Shown here: one piece after another, positions 38,186 to 45,424 of the stretch
Position numbering within the stretch: position 1 is the first letter of the stretch
How the letters are laid out: the number at the start of each line of letters is the position of its first letter
Origin: Bacteriovorax sp. BAL6_X
GTDB lineage: Bacteria; Bdellovibrionota; Bacteriovoracia; Bacteriovoracales; Bacteriovoracaceae
Reading direction: 5' to 3'
DNA: 64,000 bases
NCBI RefSeq assembly: GCF_000443995.1
Contig: NZ_AUMC01000006.1
Span: 248,001-312,000 of the forward strand
Made by a program: the position numbers and the translations under genes
The notes under the pieces: generated by a model
The model's input: the letters and a program-made list of their open reading frames with translations, nothing else
What the model was told of the DNA's origin: nothing
Databases searched by the model: none

Positions 38186-38977
38186 ATGAGCTATAAAAAC
38201 TTTAATGAATTGTTATTTTGCAAGAATCTTAAAAAATTAAGAAAGTCATCTGGCTATACACAGGCACAGGTGGAAGCGAAGCTAGACTTAAGGCCAATGG
38301 CAATCTTCGATTTTGAAAGAGGAAGAATAAAACTTAATATTGAAACAGCAATACAGCTAGCAAATCTATATGACTGTTCACTAGAAGAAATATACTCAAT
38401 TGAAAAAGAAAAAAACAATACAGAAACAAAGGAAACATCAGATTTACGTTTCCTGCCAGTACTTCAAACAGGAATTTCAAATAAGAACTACTACATAATA
38501 CATCATCACCTCATAACTGATCCAATAATCATGGCCGATCTTGGCCTTAATGAAGTCCCTCTTAGAAAATCACCATTTGATAGGATTACAGATAAGCTAA
38601 CAGAGAACCAAAAAAGAAAAGTAACAATTGAAGTACTAAAATATATGAGTTCTTTAATAAATATAGACAATAAAATAACGACTGAAGAGAAGATTATATT
38701 TAATGAATTAATGAGTTCTCTTAGTTTTCCTCTTACAGAACAAGAAAAATCATCAATAAACAGAGCGAATAAGAAAGTTTACCTAGGAAAGACATCTCCA
38801 AAGTATTTCAAAACTGATGCAATAAAGCGATTCTTAGTATGGCTTCTAATAATCACTGCAAAATCTGATAATGACTTCGCAGAAGAAGAGGAAAGCTATA
38901 TAAAAAGGATAGTTCAGCATATAGGTCTAAGGCTTGAAGACTTCCACTATATTAAAAAGAAAGTTATAAGTATTTAA
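38186..38977 (+). CDS. XRE-family regulator with TerB-like C-terminal domain
   Basis: 263 residues. Residues 10-70 form a helix-turn-helix of the XRE/HTH_3 type (SGYTQAQVEAKLDLRPMAIFDFERGR). After a linker, residues about 145-255 are helical with NIDNKITTEEKIIFNELM and KSDNDFAEEEESYIKRI, two acidic repeats spaced as in TerB/DjlA-like domains, which can bind metal. The combination suggests a regulator that reads a cellular signal through TerB. It faces the DUF3892 gene and may control the shared intergenic region. Confidence 0.75.
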   Translation: MSYKNFNELLFCKNLKKLRKSSGYTQAQVEAKLDLRPMAIFDFERGRIKLNIETAIQLANLYDCSLEEIYSIEKEKNNTETKETSDLRFLPVLQTGISNKNYYIIHHHLITDPIIMADLGLNEVPLRKSPFDRITDKLTENQKRKVTIEVLKYMSSLINIDNKITTEEKIIFNELMSSLSFPLTEQEKSSINRANKKVYLGKTSPKYFKTDAIKRFLVWLLIITAKSDNDFAEEEESYIKRIVQHIGLRLEDFHYIKKKVISI

Positions 38978-39008
38978 CAAAAAGCAGTAACTTTAACATA
39001 TACCTTCT

Positions 39009-40022
39009 TTAACTTTTTAGAATATTTTTTAGTCTAGATTCACTCTCACAAACGAGTAATTCAATCTCTGATTCAGTTAAAGGCTTTCTATTACCAAATC
39101 TTTTTTTATTAATATAATAATCTATTACTGTATCGATATTCTTTTCATTCTCTAAATATTTAAAATCAAAATTCCTTATACTTAATGAAACTCTATTATT
39201 CTCAACTTTTATCAATGATGGCTTTAGAATATCAAACAATTCTTTTATAGAGTGCTCGAAGGTACAGATATAACAGTATTTTGCAACTGTAGGAAGTGAT
39301 GAGCCAAAAAAGTCTTCAATCATTCGAATAAAATATAAATCTCTAGATGTAGCTTTTAAATTACTGGAACATTTCATGAAAGAAGAATTCAACTCTATTT
39401 TAAAAAAAGAATTAAACTTATTAAAAAAATAATGTATCGCTAAAATCTCCTCAACACCCATTTTATTTCTTATTTTTTCATCTATAAAGTTTAAAAACTC
39501 CTCCATCTTTTTAGGTACACTTTTTTTACTAGTTTTATGGATCAAAAACATTTCAATTAAACAAATATAACTTATCTTCATTGCAAGCCCCATGGACTTA
39601 GCTGTAGGCCAGCTATTTAACTTTTGTTTAAGAATTGATAAGGAAATTTCTTCTACAGAGTTTGAATTGTATTTTTCACAATAAAACCTAAAAGTCTCAT
39701 CACAAATAGTAACACTTCCAGACTCTAAAAACTGATCATTATTGAGCATTAAAACCCTATTAATGTTTATTAATGAGTCTAAAGAGCTCTTAATAAAGTC
39801 ATTAGGTCCATTATTTAATAATGACTCCAATAGGTAAAAGTTATAGTTAAAGTCCCATTTTGACTTTGCAGTGAATGTTAATAGATCATGAACGAGTAAG
39901 GATCTATCATCATGCTCTTTTGAATAATTTATATTATTAAAATATAGATCTAAATTACCGACTATATTTGAATCAAGTAATAACACTGGAGTATTATTTA
40001 TTTCTTTAATCGGTTTATTATT
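39009..40022 (-). pseudogene. PIN-like protein gene, 3' part, split by IS3 element
   Basis: The larger part of a gene cut by the insertion element at 40026-41264. The frame is open into the element; a GTG at 39986 could restart it, giving 325 residues. PVLLLDSNIVGN looks like the first strand and acidic residue of a PIN-type nuclease fold, and the rest is helical and A+T-rich, with further acidic residues. Removing the element and one copy of the AAC duplication joins this part in frame with the 5' part at 41268-41507 to give about 407-418 residues. No other family signal. Activity of the truncated protein is doubtful. Confidence 0.7.
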
Positions 40023-40056
40023 AACTGGACTTCCCCACGAATAGTGGACACTTAGT

Positions 40057-40963
40057 TTAAGCGCTTAGCGCTGATAATTCATACTCCAATGGACTTTTGT
40101 TATCAAGTGAAGAATGAATTCTTTTTCTATTATACCAACTTTCTATATACTCAAATATTTCAAACTTCAAATGCTTTTCACTTAAGAAATTTTGATTCCA
40201 CAATAATTCACTCTTGATCGTCTTAAAAAATGTTTCTACAAATGCATTATCATAACAATTTCCTCTTCTGCTCATACTACCTCTAATTTTATATTTTTTA
40301 AGAGTATCTCTAAATCCTATGCTCTTATATTGAGCTCCTTGGTCAGAATGAAAGACTGATGCTACTTCTCGTTCTCGCTTACAGGCGTTCTCTAGGGCCT
40401 TAATTACACCGATAGAGCTTAGCGTTTCATCAATTGACCATCCAACTATCTTTCTTCTCTTCAGGTCCATCACTACAGACAAATAAAGAAACTTATTATC
40501 CACTGGGATATATGTAATATCTCCCGCCCACACTTCATTTCGTTTAAACTCTTTATTTTCTTCAATCTTAAAGATACGCTCGTGAGCTTCATTTGAAACT
40601 CTCTCATCAAGTGAGACAGCTTTAAAACTCTTCTTTTTTCTCGCTGCAAGACCTTCCTCATTCATAAGCTTTGCGATTGTATTCTCAGAAATACTGATCC
40701 CCTTACTCTTCAAGTAAATATGTATTCGAGGAGAGCCGTACCTGCCCTTAAACTTCTTAAATGTATTCTTAACTAAGCCTCTGTACTCGCTCAAGGTGAT
40801 ATTCCGCCTTGAGGCAGTCCTCCTCAGCCAAGCATAGTAGCCACTACGACTTACTGAGAAGTGATCACAAAGAAAAGTAAGGCTTATCTCACTTGATAGC
40901 GCCTGAATTACTTGAAAGGTGGAAATTCGTCCTGAGAAAAGATCGCTGTGCTTTTTTTTAGAA
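40057..40963 (-). CDS. IS3-family transposase OrfB (via -1 frameshift)
   Basis: About 298 codons of open frame. It holds the HTH_21 segment (HFSVSRSGYYAWLRR), YGSPRIHIYLK and the DDE catalytic core: Asp in WAGDITYIP, Asp in HSDQGAQY and Glu in FVETFFKTIKSE. No good start codon exists at the beginning of the frame; an internal TTG at 40794 begins too late. The A8 run at 40952-40959 (CTA AAA AAA AGC in orfA) lets ribosomes slip back one base and make an OrfAB fusion of about 381 residues, the active transposase in this family. Confidence 0.93.
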
Positions 40964-41201
40964 CATCATTAATCTTTTTCAAGTATTGAATTTCTTTTTG
41001 AAGTCTTTTATTTTCTTTTAAGAGGTCTGTTTCTGTTTTTCTTGAAGACGATGTTGAAGAGAGTATTTTCTTTTGCCAATTTCTGATCGACATCTCAGAA
41101 ACACCTAGCTCCTGGGCGGCCTTAATAATTCCAAGCTCTTTTGATAATTCGACAGCATTCTGCTTGAATTCATCAGTGTAGCTGTTCTTTTTCTTAGTCA
41201 T
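40908..41201 (-). CDS. IS3-family OrfA (helix-turn-helix protein)
   Basis: 97 residues. KNSYTDEFKQNAVELSKELGI and AQELGVSEMSIRNWQKK are the HTH_Tnp_1 DNA-binding signature, followed by a leucine-zipper coiled coil (about 60-85). It binds the terminal repeats and, alone, acts as a regulator. GGAGAGGG lies just before the ATG. The A8 frameshift site is in its last 15 codons. Confidence 0.95.
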   Translation of the reverse strand: MTKKKNSYTDEFKQNAVELSKELGIIKAAQELGVSEMSIRNWQKKILSSTSSSRKTETDLLKENKRLQKEIQYLKKINDVLKKSTAIFSQDEFPPFK

Positions 41202-41267
41202 ATCCCTCTCCTAGTGGTGATTATACCACATGTTGAAAGTGTCTACTTTTGGTGGGGAAGTCCAAAC

Positions 41268-41507
41268 AACATACTCGTAATCAAATATATAAGGTTGAAA
41301 ATTTTCCATCATAGAATCAATATATAGTTTTTTCTTCCCTCTTTGGAAGTATTTATCAACATTAAAAGAACTAGGAAGTTTCTTATATTTTGTATTGAAG
41401 TCTACAAAAAAAGTGTCCTTACGTTTAAATTTTGAAAAATAGGATTTTATGAATTCATCTGGTTCTACTCTCATATAATATAAATTTAACATAAAAATAA
41501 GTTTCAA
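41268..41507 (-). pseudogene. PIN-like protein gene, 5' part, split by IS3 element
   Basis: The first 70-80 codons of the gene continued at 39009-40022. Possible starts are TTG 41507, ATG 41492 and ATG 41474; none has a strong ribosome site. The protein part ends ...FDYEYVV at the target duplication, then the frame runs into the element. It joins in frame to NNKPIKEINNTPVLLLDSN on the other side. Confidence 0.7.
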
Positions 41508-41686
41508 TCCAAAGTATATTTAACTTTAGAATACAGTATTCAAAAATCTAAAGATTAACCAAATTAAGTAAACAGCCTTCCATATTATCTAAAGTACATT
41601 AAGTATTTAGATAATATGGAAGCTAATAAATTTAATAATAAAGTCGCAAGCGACTTAAGAGTATTCATCAAATCTCCCTTTAGTCG
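41508..41686. other. Intergenic with 17-bp inverted repeat
   Basis: CTTCCATATTATCTAAA (41577-41593) and its exact complement (41606-41622) are separated by 12 nt. It lies about 65 nt past the stop of the XRE gene. The stem is A+T-rich and has no following T-run, so it could be a weak terminator or a protein-binding dyad. Confidence 0.6.
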
Positions 41687-42040
41687 CTAAAAACTTTCCA
41701 AAATCGCATTAATAGTCTTTAGCTTTTCTTTATCAAGCCTCTTCAAAATTTCAACACAATCAGCGTACGTATTCTCAGGCAGAGGAACACTCTTATTTAC
41801 TAAAGCAATAAATTCTTCATAGCTGTAACCAAGCCCATTTAATACCTTTAGTATTAAAGTAGGATTAAGGTCACAACGGCCATTTTCAGTATGGTTTAAT
41901 TTAGTATCAGAAATACCAATGACTTTTGCAGCTTTCCTAATAGATAATTTCCGAGACTCTCTTAAGTATTTTAAGACACTGGCCTCTTTGGTTATGATCT
42001 TGTGATCACTTCTTCTTACTTTCTTCTTTGTTGTTTTCAT
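41687..42040 (-). CDS. XRE-family transcriptional regulator
   Basis: 117 residues. Residues 22-76 form a helix-turn-helix of the XRE type (LRESRKLSIRKAAKVIGISDTKLNHTENGR, with a regular recognition helix). The C-terminal tail (about 40 residues) is helical. Basic N-terminus. The promoter region carries two copies of a 10-bp palindrome, one on each side of the likely -35/-10, so autoregulation is likely. GGAG is 6 nt before the ATG. It may be the master regulator of the island. Confidence 0.88.
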   Translation of the reverse strand: MKTTKKKVRRSDHKIITKEASVLKYLRESRKLSIRKAAKVIGISDTKLNHTENGRCDLNPTLILKVLNGLGYSYEEFIALVNKSVPLPENTYADCVEILKRLDKEKLKTINAILESF

Positions 42041-42083
42041 AAAACATCTCCATAAAAAATTAACGAAGATGCCCTTTGTTTGT

Positions 42084-42149
42084 TACACGTGTAGTCCTTG
42101 TTATAATAGAGACTTATCCTTATTTTTAAGGGTACCTCCTACACGTGTA
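42084..42149 (-). promoter_or_regulatory. Promoter with two TACACGTGTA operators
   Basis: Identical sites TACACGTGTA(GTCC) lie at 42084-42093 and 42140-42149, 56 bp apart. Between them, read on the minus strand, TTAAAA and TATAAC are spaced by 18 nt as a -35/-10 pair directed at the XRE gene. One operator is upstream of the -35 box and one just downstream of the -10 box, an arrangement typical of autorepression, perhaps with looping. Confidence 0.65.
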
Positions 42150-42436
42150 GTCCAAATAGAGACGACTAAATTTTTGAACTAAGCCAAAACTAAGCCAACG
42201 AGAGTAATGTCGAGACATTTCCAGTAACATTGGCAGTGGGCGACTTGAACTAACCTACTGAAAGTTAATTGAAATGATTTAAAATTCTTATGAATTAAAT
42301 GTGGTGATTCCACCAAAACCCTTGCGAATTTTGGTAAGGGTGATTTCTAGATTGCAAAGTTGGTTCACCTGACCTCCCATACTGGTCGGTCGGCGTTGTT
42401 CAGCGTCATTTTGCCATCGTGGCAAATGCCGCTTCC
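42150..42436. other. Non-coding stretch, possible right edge of island
   Basis: 287 nt without a gene. It contains a repeated AACTAAGCCA string, a small hairpin (TTTGCCATCGTGGCAAA, 42411-42427) and a minus-strand stretch that faintly resembles a tRNA 3' half (GTTCAAGTCGCCCACTGCCA) but cannot form a T-stem. Nothing firm is seen. Confidence 0.35.
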
Positions 42437-42463
42437 AAAAAAAAGCCGGATCAGGGATCCGGC
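42437..42463 (-). terminator. Strong rho-independent terminator
   Basis: On the minus strand GCCGGATC, a 3-nt loop and GATCCGGC form a perfect 8-bp stem followed by eight T residues. It ends the candidate small RNA, and could also terminate read-through from the 81-residue protein gene upstream. Confidence 0.92.
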
Positions 42464-42527
42464 TTCTTAAAGAGAGACATTTTGACGGAGTGAAAAAATC
42501 CTTTCTTCTGCTCCAACACACACACGT
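42437..42527 (-). ncRNA. Candidate sigma-54-dependent small RNA (about 90 nt)
   Basis: A consensus sigma-54 promoter (42537-42553, minus strand) predicts a start near 42527, and a strong rho-independent terminator ends transcription near 42437. The transcript has no convincing gene: only a short MSLFKKPDP frame, which runs into the terminator. The 5' part has a GUGUGUGUGUUGGAG stretch and a possible GGAG/CUCC stem, and the middle is unstructured (AAAAUGUCUCUCUUUAAG), which could pair with target mRNAs. Qrr RNAs of Vibrio show the same logic of sigma-54 control. The RNA itself is predicted and not shown. Confidence 0.55.
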
Positions 42528-42536
42528 TTATATATA

Positions 42537-42553
42537 AGCAAGGCCCGTGCCAA
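42537..42553 (-). promoter_or_regulatory. Consensus sigma-54 promoter
   Basis: Minus strand reads TTGGCACGGGCCTTGCT, with GG and GC 10 nt apart, matching TGGCACG-N4-TTGC at every fixed base. It points away from the 81-residue gene and toward a terminator about 100 nt on. It requires an enhancer-binding protein with ATPase activity; a dyad suitable as its upstream site lies at 42615-42636. Confidence 0.8.
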
Positions 42554-42614
42554 CTTTTGCAAACCATTGACGCATCGAAAAGGTGCTGATTTTATATAAA
42601 GAAGAAAATAGACG

Positions 42615-42636
42615 GTGTCATATTCATGACTGACAC
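42615..42636. promoter_or_regulatory. Possible enhancer (UAS) dyad
   Basis: GTGTCA, 10 nt, TGACAC: a perfect 6-bp dyad centred about 98 bp upstream of the predicted small-RNA start, within the usual range for sigma-54 activators. It lies between the promoter and the stop codon of the 81-residue gene. Confidence 0.4.
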
Positions 42637-42653
42637 ATATAGTCTTTGTGTTG

Positions 42654-42899
42654 TTAAATTGACTTCACTGACTTTAAAAAGCGAGAAAGTTTCATCATGC
42701 CAATGTCGCAAGCTTCTGTTTCATCCTCTGCGTTAAAAACTTGATCTACATGTTTGAAAATTTTTTTCGTCTCTTTATAGACGATTGCAATATCTGCGTT
42801 GAATCCACGAGATGTTTTATTAACTTCAATCTGACCAATGAGATTGTCATTATTTTGTAAAGTTACATAAAAATCTTTCGGATAATCATTTTGTTTCAT
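42654..42899 (-). CDS. Hypothetical small cytoplasmic protein
   Basis: 81 residues, no signal or membrane segment. It is likely one alpha/beta domain: two strands (DFYVTLQNNDNLIGQIEV and GFNADIAIVYKE) and a final helix with DETEACDIGMMKLSRFLK. It is divergent from the YceI-family gene with 34 bp between starts. Not recognised; a cold-shock-independent or regulatory role cannot be inferred. Confidence 0.6.
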   Translation of the reverse strand: MKQNDYPKDFYVTLQNNDNLIGQIEVNKTSRGFNADIAIVYKETKKIFKHVDQVFNAEDETEACDIGMMKLSRFLKSVKSI

Positions 42900-42933
42900 A
42901 TACTTGATTTATCTAATTCAAAGGAGAAAGACA

Positions 42934-43476
42934 ATGAAATTTATTATTGCTGGGCTCCTCTTTTCTAGTATGACATTTGCAAATTGTTACGAAGTAAGTA
43001 ATGCGAATACGAAGATAAAGTGGGAAGCCTACAAGACTGCTAAGAAAGTCGGTGTAAAAGGTGAATTTAAGAAATTCGACATTAAGGCAACTAAGAAACA
43101 AGGCAAGATTGAAGAACTTATTCGTGGTGCACGTTTTACTATCGACGTAAATTCTGTACACACAAAAGATAAATCTCGTGATGCTAAGATTGAAAAGTTC
43201 TTCTTTCAAGACATGAAGATTTCAGGTGTTGTAAATAAAGTAGATAGCAACTACCTATATGTTGATATGACTTTAGCAGGAAAAACTGTGAAAGTTCCAA
43301 TGAAGTATGACATTGAAGATGGTGAACTAGAAGCAGAAGGAACAATTGATGTTCTTGACTTTGCTCTAGGAAAAAATCTTTCGGCCATCAATAAAGCATG
43401 TCTAGCTCTACACGAAGGTAAAACTTGGAACGTTGTTCAGGTTGAAATCGAATCTAAGTTCTCAAAGTGTAAATAA
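42934..43476 (+). CDS. YceI family protein (exported)
   Basis: 180 residues from the ATG at 42934, preceded by AAAGGAG; the longer frame from 42904 has no ribosome site. A short signal peptide (MKFIIAGLLFSSMTFA) precedes a YceI-like lipocalin-type domain: the opening strand pattern IKWEAYKTAKKVGVKGEFKKF, then ARFTIDVNSVHTKDKSRDAKI and the FFFQDMK segment. YceI proteins are periplasmic and bind polyisoprenoid lipids. It ends with two Cys-containing strands. Monocistronic. Confidence 0.88.
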   Translation: MKFIIAGLLFSSMTFANCYEVSNANTKIKWEAYKTAKKVGVKGEFKKFDIKATKKQGKIEELIRGARFTIDVNSVHTKDKSRDAKIEKFFFQDMKISGVVNKVDSNYLYVDMTLAGKTVKVPMKYDIEDGELEAEGTIDVLDFALGKNLSAINKACLALHEGKTWNVVQVEIESKFSKCK

Positions 43477-43609
43477 TATACCCGATTGTGGGTAAAGAAC
43501 GTGAACCCTCACTAACTTTACCCGCATCTTTTTGTGATTAATTCTATTAACTATCATACTCCCTCTAAGTTCAGGGTCGAACCCTATTTAAGTAAGCTTG
43601 GAGGCATAT

Positions 43610-44434
43610 TTGAAAAAGATAGCAACACTATTACTTTCATTAGTAATAAACCTTACCTATGCACAGGTAAATGAAATTTCAATTGAAGAAGCTTCTTTTC
43701 TTGATTCCCTATCAAAGAATTTTAAATTTCTTTATTTAAACTCAACTTATACTGAGATGAATGCAAAGAATAGAGACGGCTTCACAATGGATCACCTTTT
43801 CTACTTCCGTTACAACCTAACAAAGAATCAAAATATTCGTTGGGTTCCTGTATACACGCAATCAATCGGGCAAGAAGGAAAGAAAACTCTTCAAGGTGAG
43901 TACGCTTACTCTTCATTAAGATGGTATGTAAACAACATCCTTACAGAAGATAAGCATGGTATTAATTTAAACTTTCAAAATAGAAATTATATTTTTGATG
44001 GCGAAGATCGCAACAGTGGTTACGACTCTTATCATAGGGCCTACTTCCTATCATCGAAAACAGTTGCGGATGGAAAGCTAACTCTAGAAGCAAATACTTA
44101 CTTGCAGGTTTATAACAAGAACGGAAGGAATCCTAATGCAAACACATGGCGTACAATGTTTGGAACTTTTGCTTTTTACAACTTTAATGACAACTGGTCT
44201 CTTGGCTTTGGTGGCGAGTGGTATACTGACCACAGAGACGGTGAAAGAAAATCAGGGGACGATCGATTCGTAGCTTGGCTTCCTTACTTAAGATATGCAA
44301 AGGGTGATGGCTTTGTTGAACTTTATGCAACTTATACAGCGGCCCAATCTGGTGATAATGATCACGCTCTTATCATCGATGACTTTCATAAACATGGAAC
44401 TTTAACTCTCGATATCGGTTATTACTTTTTCTAA
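43610..44434 (+). CDS. Outer-membrane beta-barrel protein
   Basis: 274 residues starting with TTG at 43610, which has GGAGG 5 nt upstream; the earlier in-frame TTG at 43598 overlaps the ribosome site. A signal peptide (KKIATLLLSLVINLTYAQ) is followed by alternating amphipathic strands rich in Tyr, Trp and Asn, and the chain ends in IGYYFF with terminal Phe, the signature for BAM-inserted barrels. It resembles small Bdellovibrio-type outer-membrane proteins (10-12 strands by eye). No ligand can be inferred. Confidence 0.75.
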   Translation: MKKIATLLLSLVINLTYAQVNEISIEEASFLDSLSKNFKFLYLNSTYTEMNAKNRDGFTMDHLFYFRYNLTKNQNIRWVPVYTQSIGQEGKKTLQGEYAYSSLRWYVNNILTEDKHGINLNFQNRNYIFDGEDRNSGYDSYHRAYFLSSKTVADGKLTLEANTYLQVYNKNGRNPNANTWRTMFGTFAFYNFNDNWSLGFGGEWYTDHRDGERKSGDDRFVAWLPYLRYAKGDGFVELYATYTAAQSGDNDHALIIDDFHKHGTLTLDIGYYFF

Positions 44435-44557
44435 ATCTTAACAGAATCTCAACTTTGCAAGAGCAGAGGATCTTGTTATTTTCTTTGAGAACACAAGAAC
44501 AATATCCTCTCCACTTAATTACATATGCATAGAGTAATCAGGTTTAGAGAACACACT

Positions 44558-44585
44558 CGCGGCAAGACCCCTGAATCTTGCCGCG
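44558..44585 (+). other. Hairpin after the outer-membrane protein gene
   Basis: CGCGGCAAGA and TCTTGCCGCG pair perfectly over an 8-nt loop. The following sequence ATTCCATTTCAACTTTTC is only moderately T-rich, so terminator function is probable but not certain. Confidence 0.6.
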
Positions 44586-44795
44586 ATTCCATTTCAACTT
44601 TTCTCTTTTCATTCGATCAATTAATTGTTACTACAAATAAAATTTAGATATATCTGTAGGGGGATATAAAGTTTACTTCACTAGAGCAACCGTTTTCTAG
44701 TGTGCCGCTATATAACCTATCCAACTACTTTAAATTATATATTTTTTTTAGAGCTCAGGTACGCGAGCCTGAGCTCTATTTCTCTAAGTATCTGG

Positions 44796-44823
44796 CGTGG
44801 CACTTGTGCCACGTCTTTTCTTT
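44796..44823 (+). terminator. Rho-independent terminator
   Basis: CGTGGCAC, TT, GTGCCACG, then TCTTTTCTTT. Preceded by a second long stem (AGAGCTCAGG/CCTGAGCTCT at 44750-44777). No gene ends directly upstream, so it may end a non-coding transcript starting near 44660. Confidence 0.7.
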
Positions 44824-44913
44824 AAAGCAATGCTCAAATCTTAACAGAAACCAAACTTTTCTTTTGAGTCTCTGATTGGTACTTAACCAGCATAAACAAA
44901 CTTGGAGATTATT

Positions 44914-45384
44914 ATGAAACTTGTTATCGCATTATTTGTTACACTTTCAGCTTTTGCTAATACTTACCAACTTTCAAACACAGTTGCTTCTGAAGCAAAC
45001 TATGACTACAAAGTTCTAGAAACAATCACACTTACAGATGTTGAGCACCTTAACTCTGACATCTTTGCTAGAACTGTTACTTTTAGAGCAGTACTTAACG
45101 GTGAACTAAAGTCTTTCACAGGAAAGATCGTTGAGCGTGAAGTTGTTGGATCAGATTACCTATACAAAGTTCAAGGATCTCTAGACAGAGACGTTGTTGC
45201 TAACGGTTACCGTTGTGACGAATTTGAAGCATTTAACTATGTTTTCGATGCAGAGCTTGAAGTTAACTTTGAAGCAAGATACAGAGAAGTAAAAATCACA
45301 AAAATTTCATTACTTAGAGAGTACAGCTACGACATCTGTCACGACAGAAAAGAGTCAACTCTAACTCCATACATCCTAAAATAA
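44914..45384 (+). CDS. Hypothetical small exported protein
   Basis: 156 residues from the ATG at 44914, with GGAG 6 nt upstream. A short signal (MKLVIALFVTLSAFA) precedes a beta-rich mature domain with Tyr/Glu-rich strands and two Cys (YRCDEF and YDICHD). Codon use is strongly optimised (CTT, GTT, AAC, TCA ends), hinting at high expression. A strong terminator follows. No family recognised. Confidence 0.7.
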   Translation: MKLVIALFVTLSAFANTYQLSNTVASEANYDYKVLETITLTDVEHLNSDIFARTVTFRAVLNGELKSFTGKIVEREVVGSDYLYKVQGSLDRDVVANGYRCDEFEAFNYVFDAELEVNFEARYREVKITKISLLREYSYDICHDRKESTLTPYILK

Positions 45385-45397
45385 TTCAATACTTCTA

Positions 45398-45424
45398 AGC
45401 GACACTTCGGTGTCGCTATTTTTT
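45398..45424 (+). terminator. Rho-independent terminator (UUCG loop)
   Basis: AGCGACAC, a TTCG tetraloop, GTGTCGCT, followed by ATTTTTT. It ends the small exported-protein gene. Confidence 0.92.

Larger units (their letters stand above)
40026..41264 (-). mobile_element. Complete IS3-family insertion sequence (1239 bp)
   Basis: Imperfect terminal inverted repeats of about 29 bp begin TGGACTTCCCCAC at 40026 and end at 41264. A direct repeat AAC flanks both ends (40023-40025 and 41265-41267), the 3-bp target duplication typical of IS3. Inside are orfA and orfB on the minus strand in overlapping frames with an A8 slippery run. The element interrupts a PIN-like gene that is otherwise open, and all parts look intact, so insertion is recent. 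Confidence 0.95.
44435..44913. other. Structured intergenic region, 479 nt
   Basis: Holds three hairpins in series (44558-44585, 44750-44777 and 44796-44813), a smaller one (CACTAGA/TCTAGTG near 44675-44700), two copies of AAATCTTAACAGAA (44433-44446 and 44836-44849), and a possible promoter (TTGTTA 44625-44630, 18 nt, TATATC 44649-44654). The last hairpin is a terminator. Non-coding transcripts are possible between the hairpins. No protein gene seen. Confidence 0.5.

Noticed and set aside
42200-42300. tRNA-like 3' half on the minus strand (GTTCAAGTC followed by CCCACTGCCA)
   Set aside because: The presumed T-stem does not pair, and no acceptor stem partner or anticodon arm was found upstream. 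Possibly a decayed attachment site, but not supportable as a tRNA.
42288-42521. 77-codon frame on the minus strand through the sigma-54 region
   Set aside because: It runs through a strong terminator and has a GTG start without ribosome site; Arg/Pro/Trp-rich composition looks non-coding.
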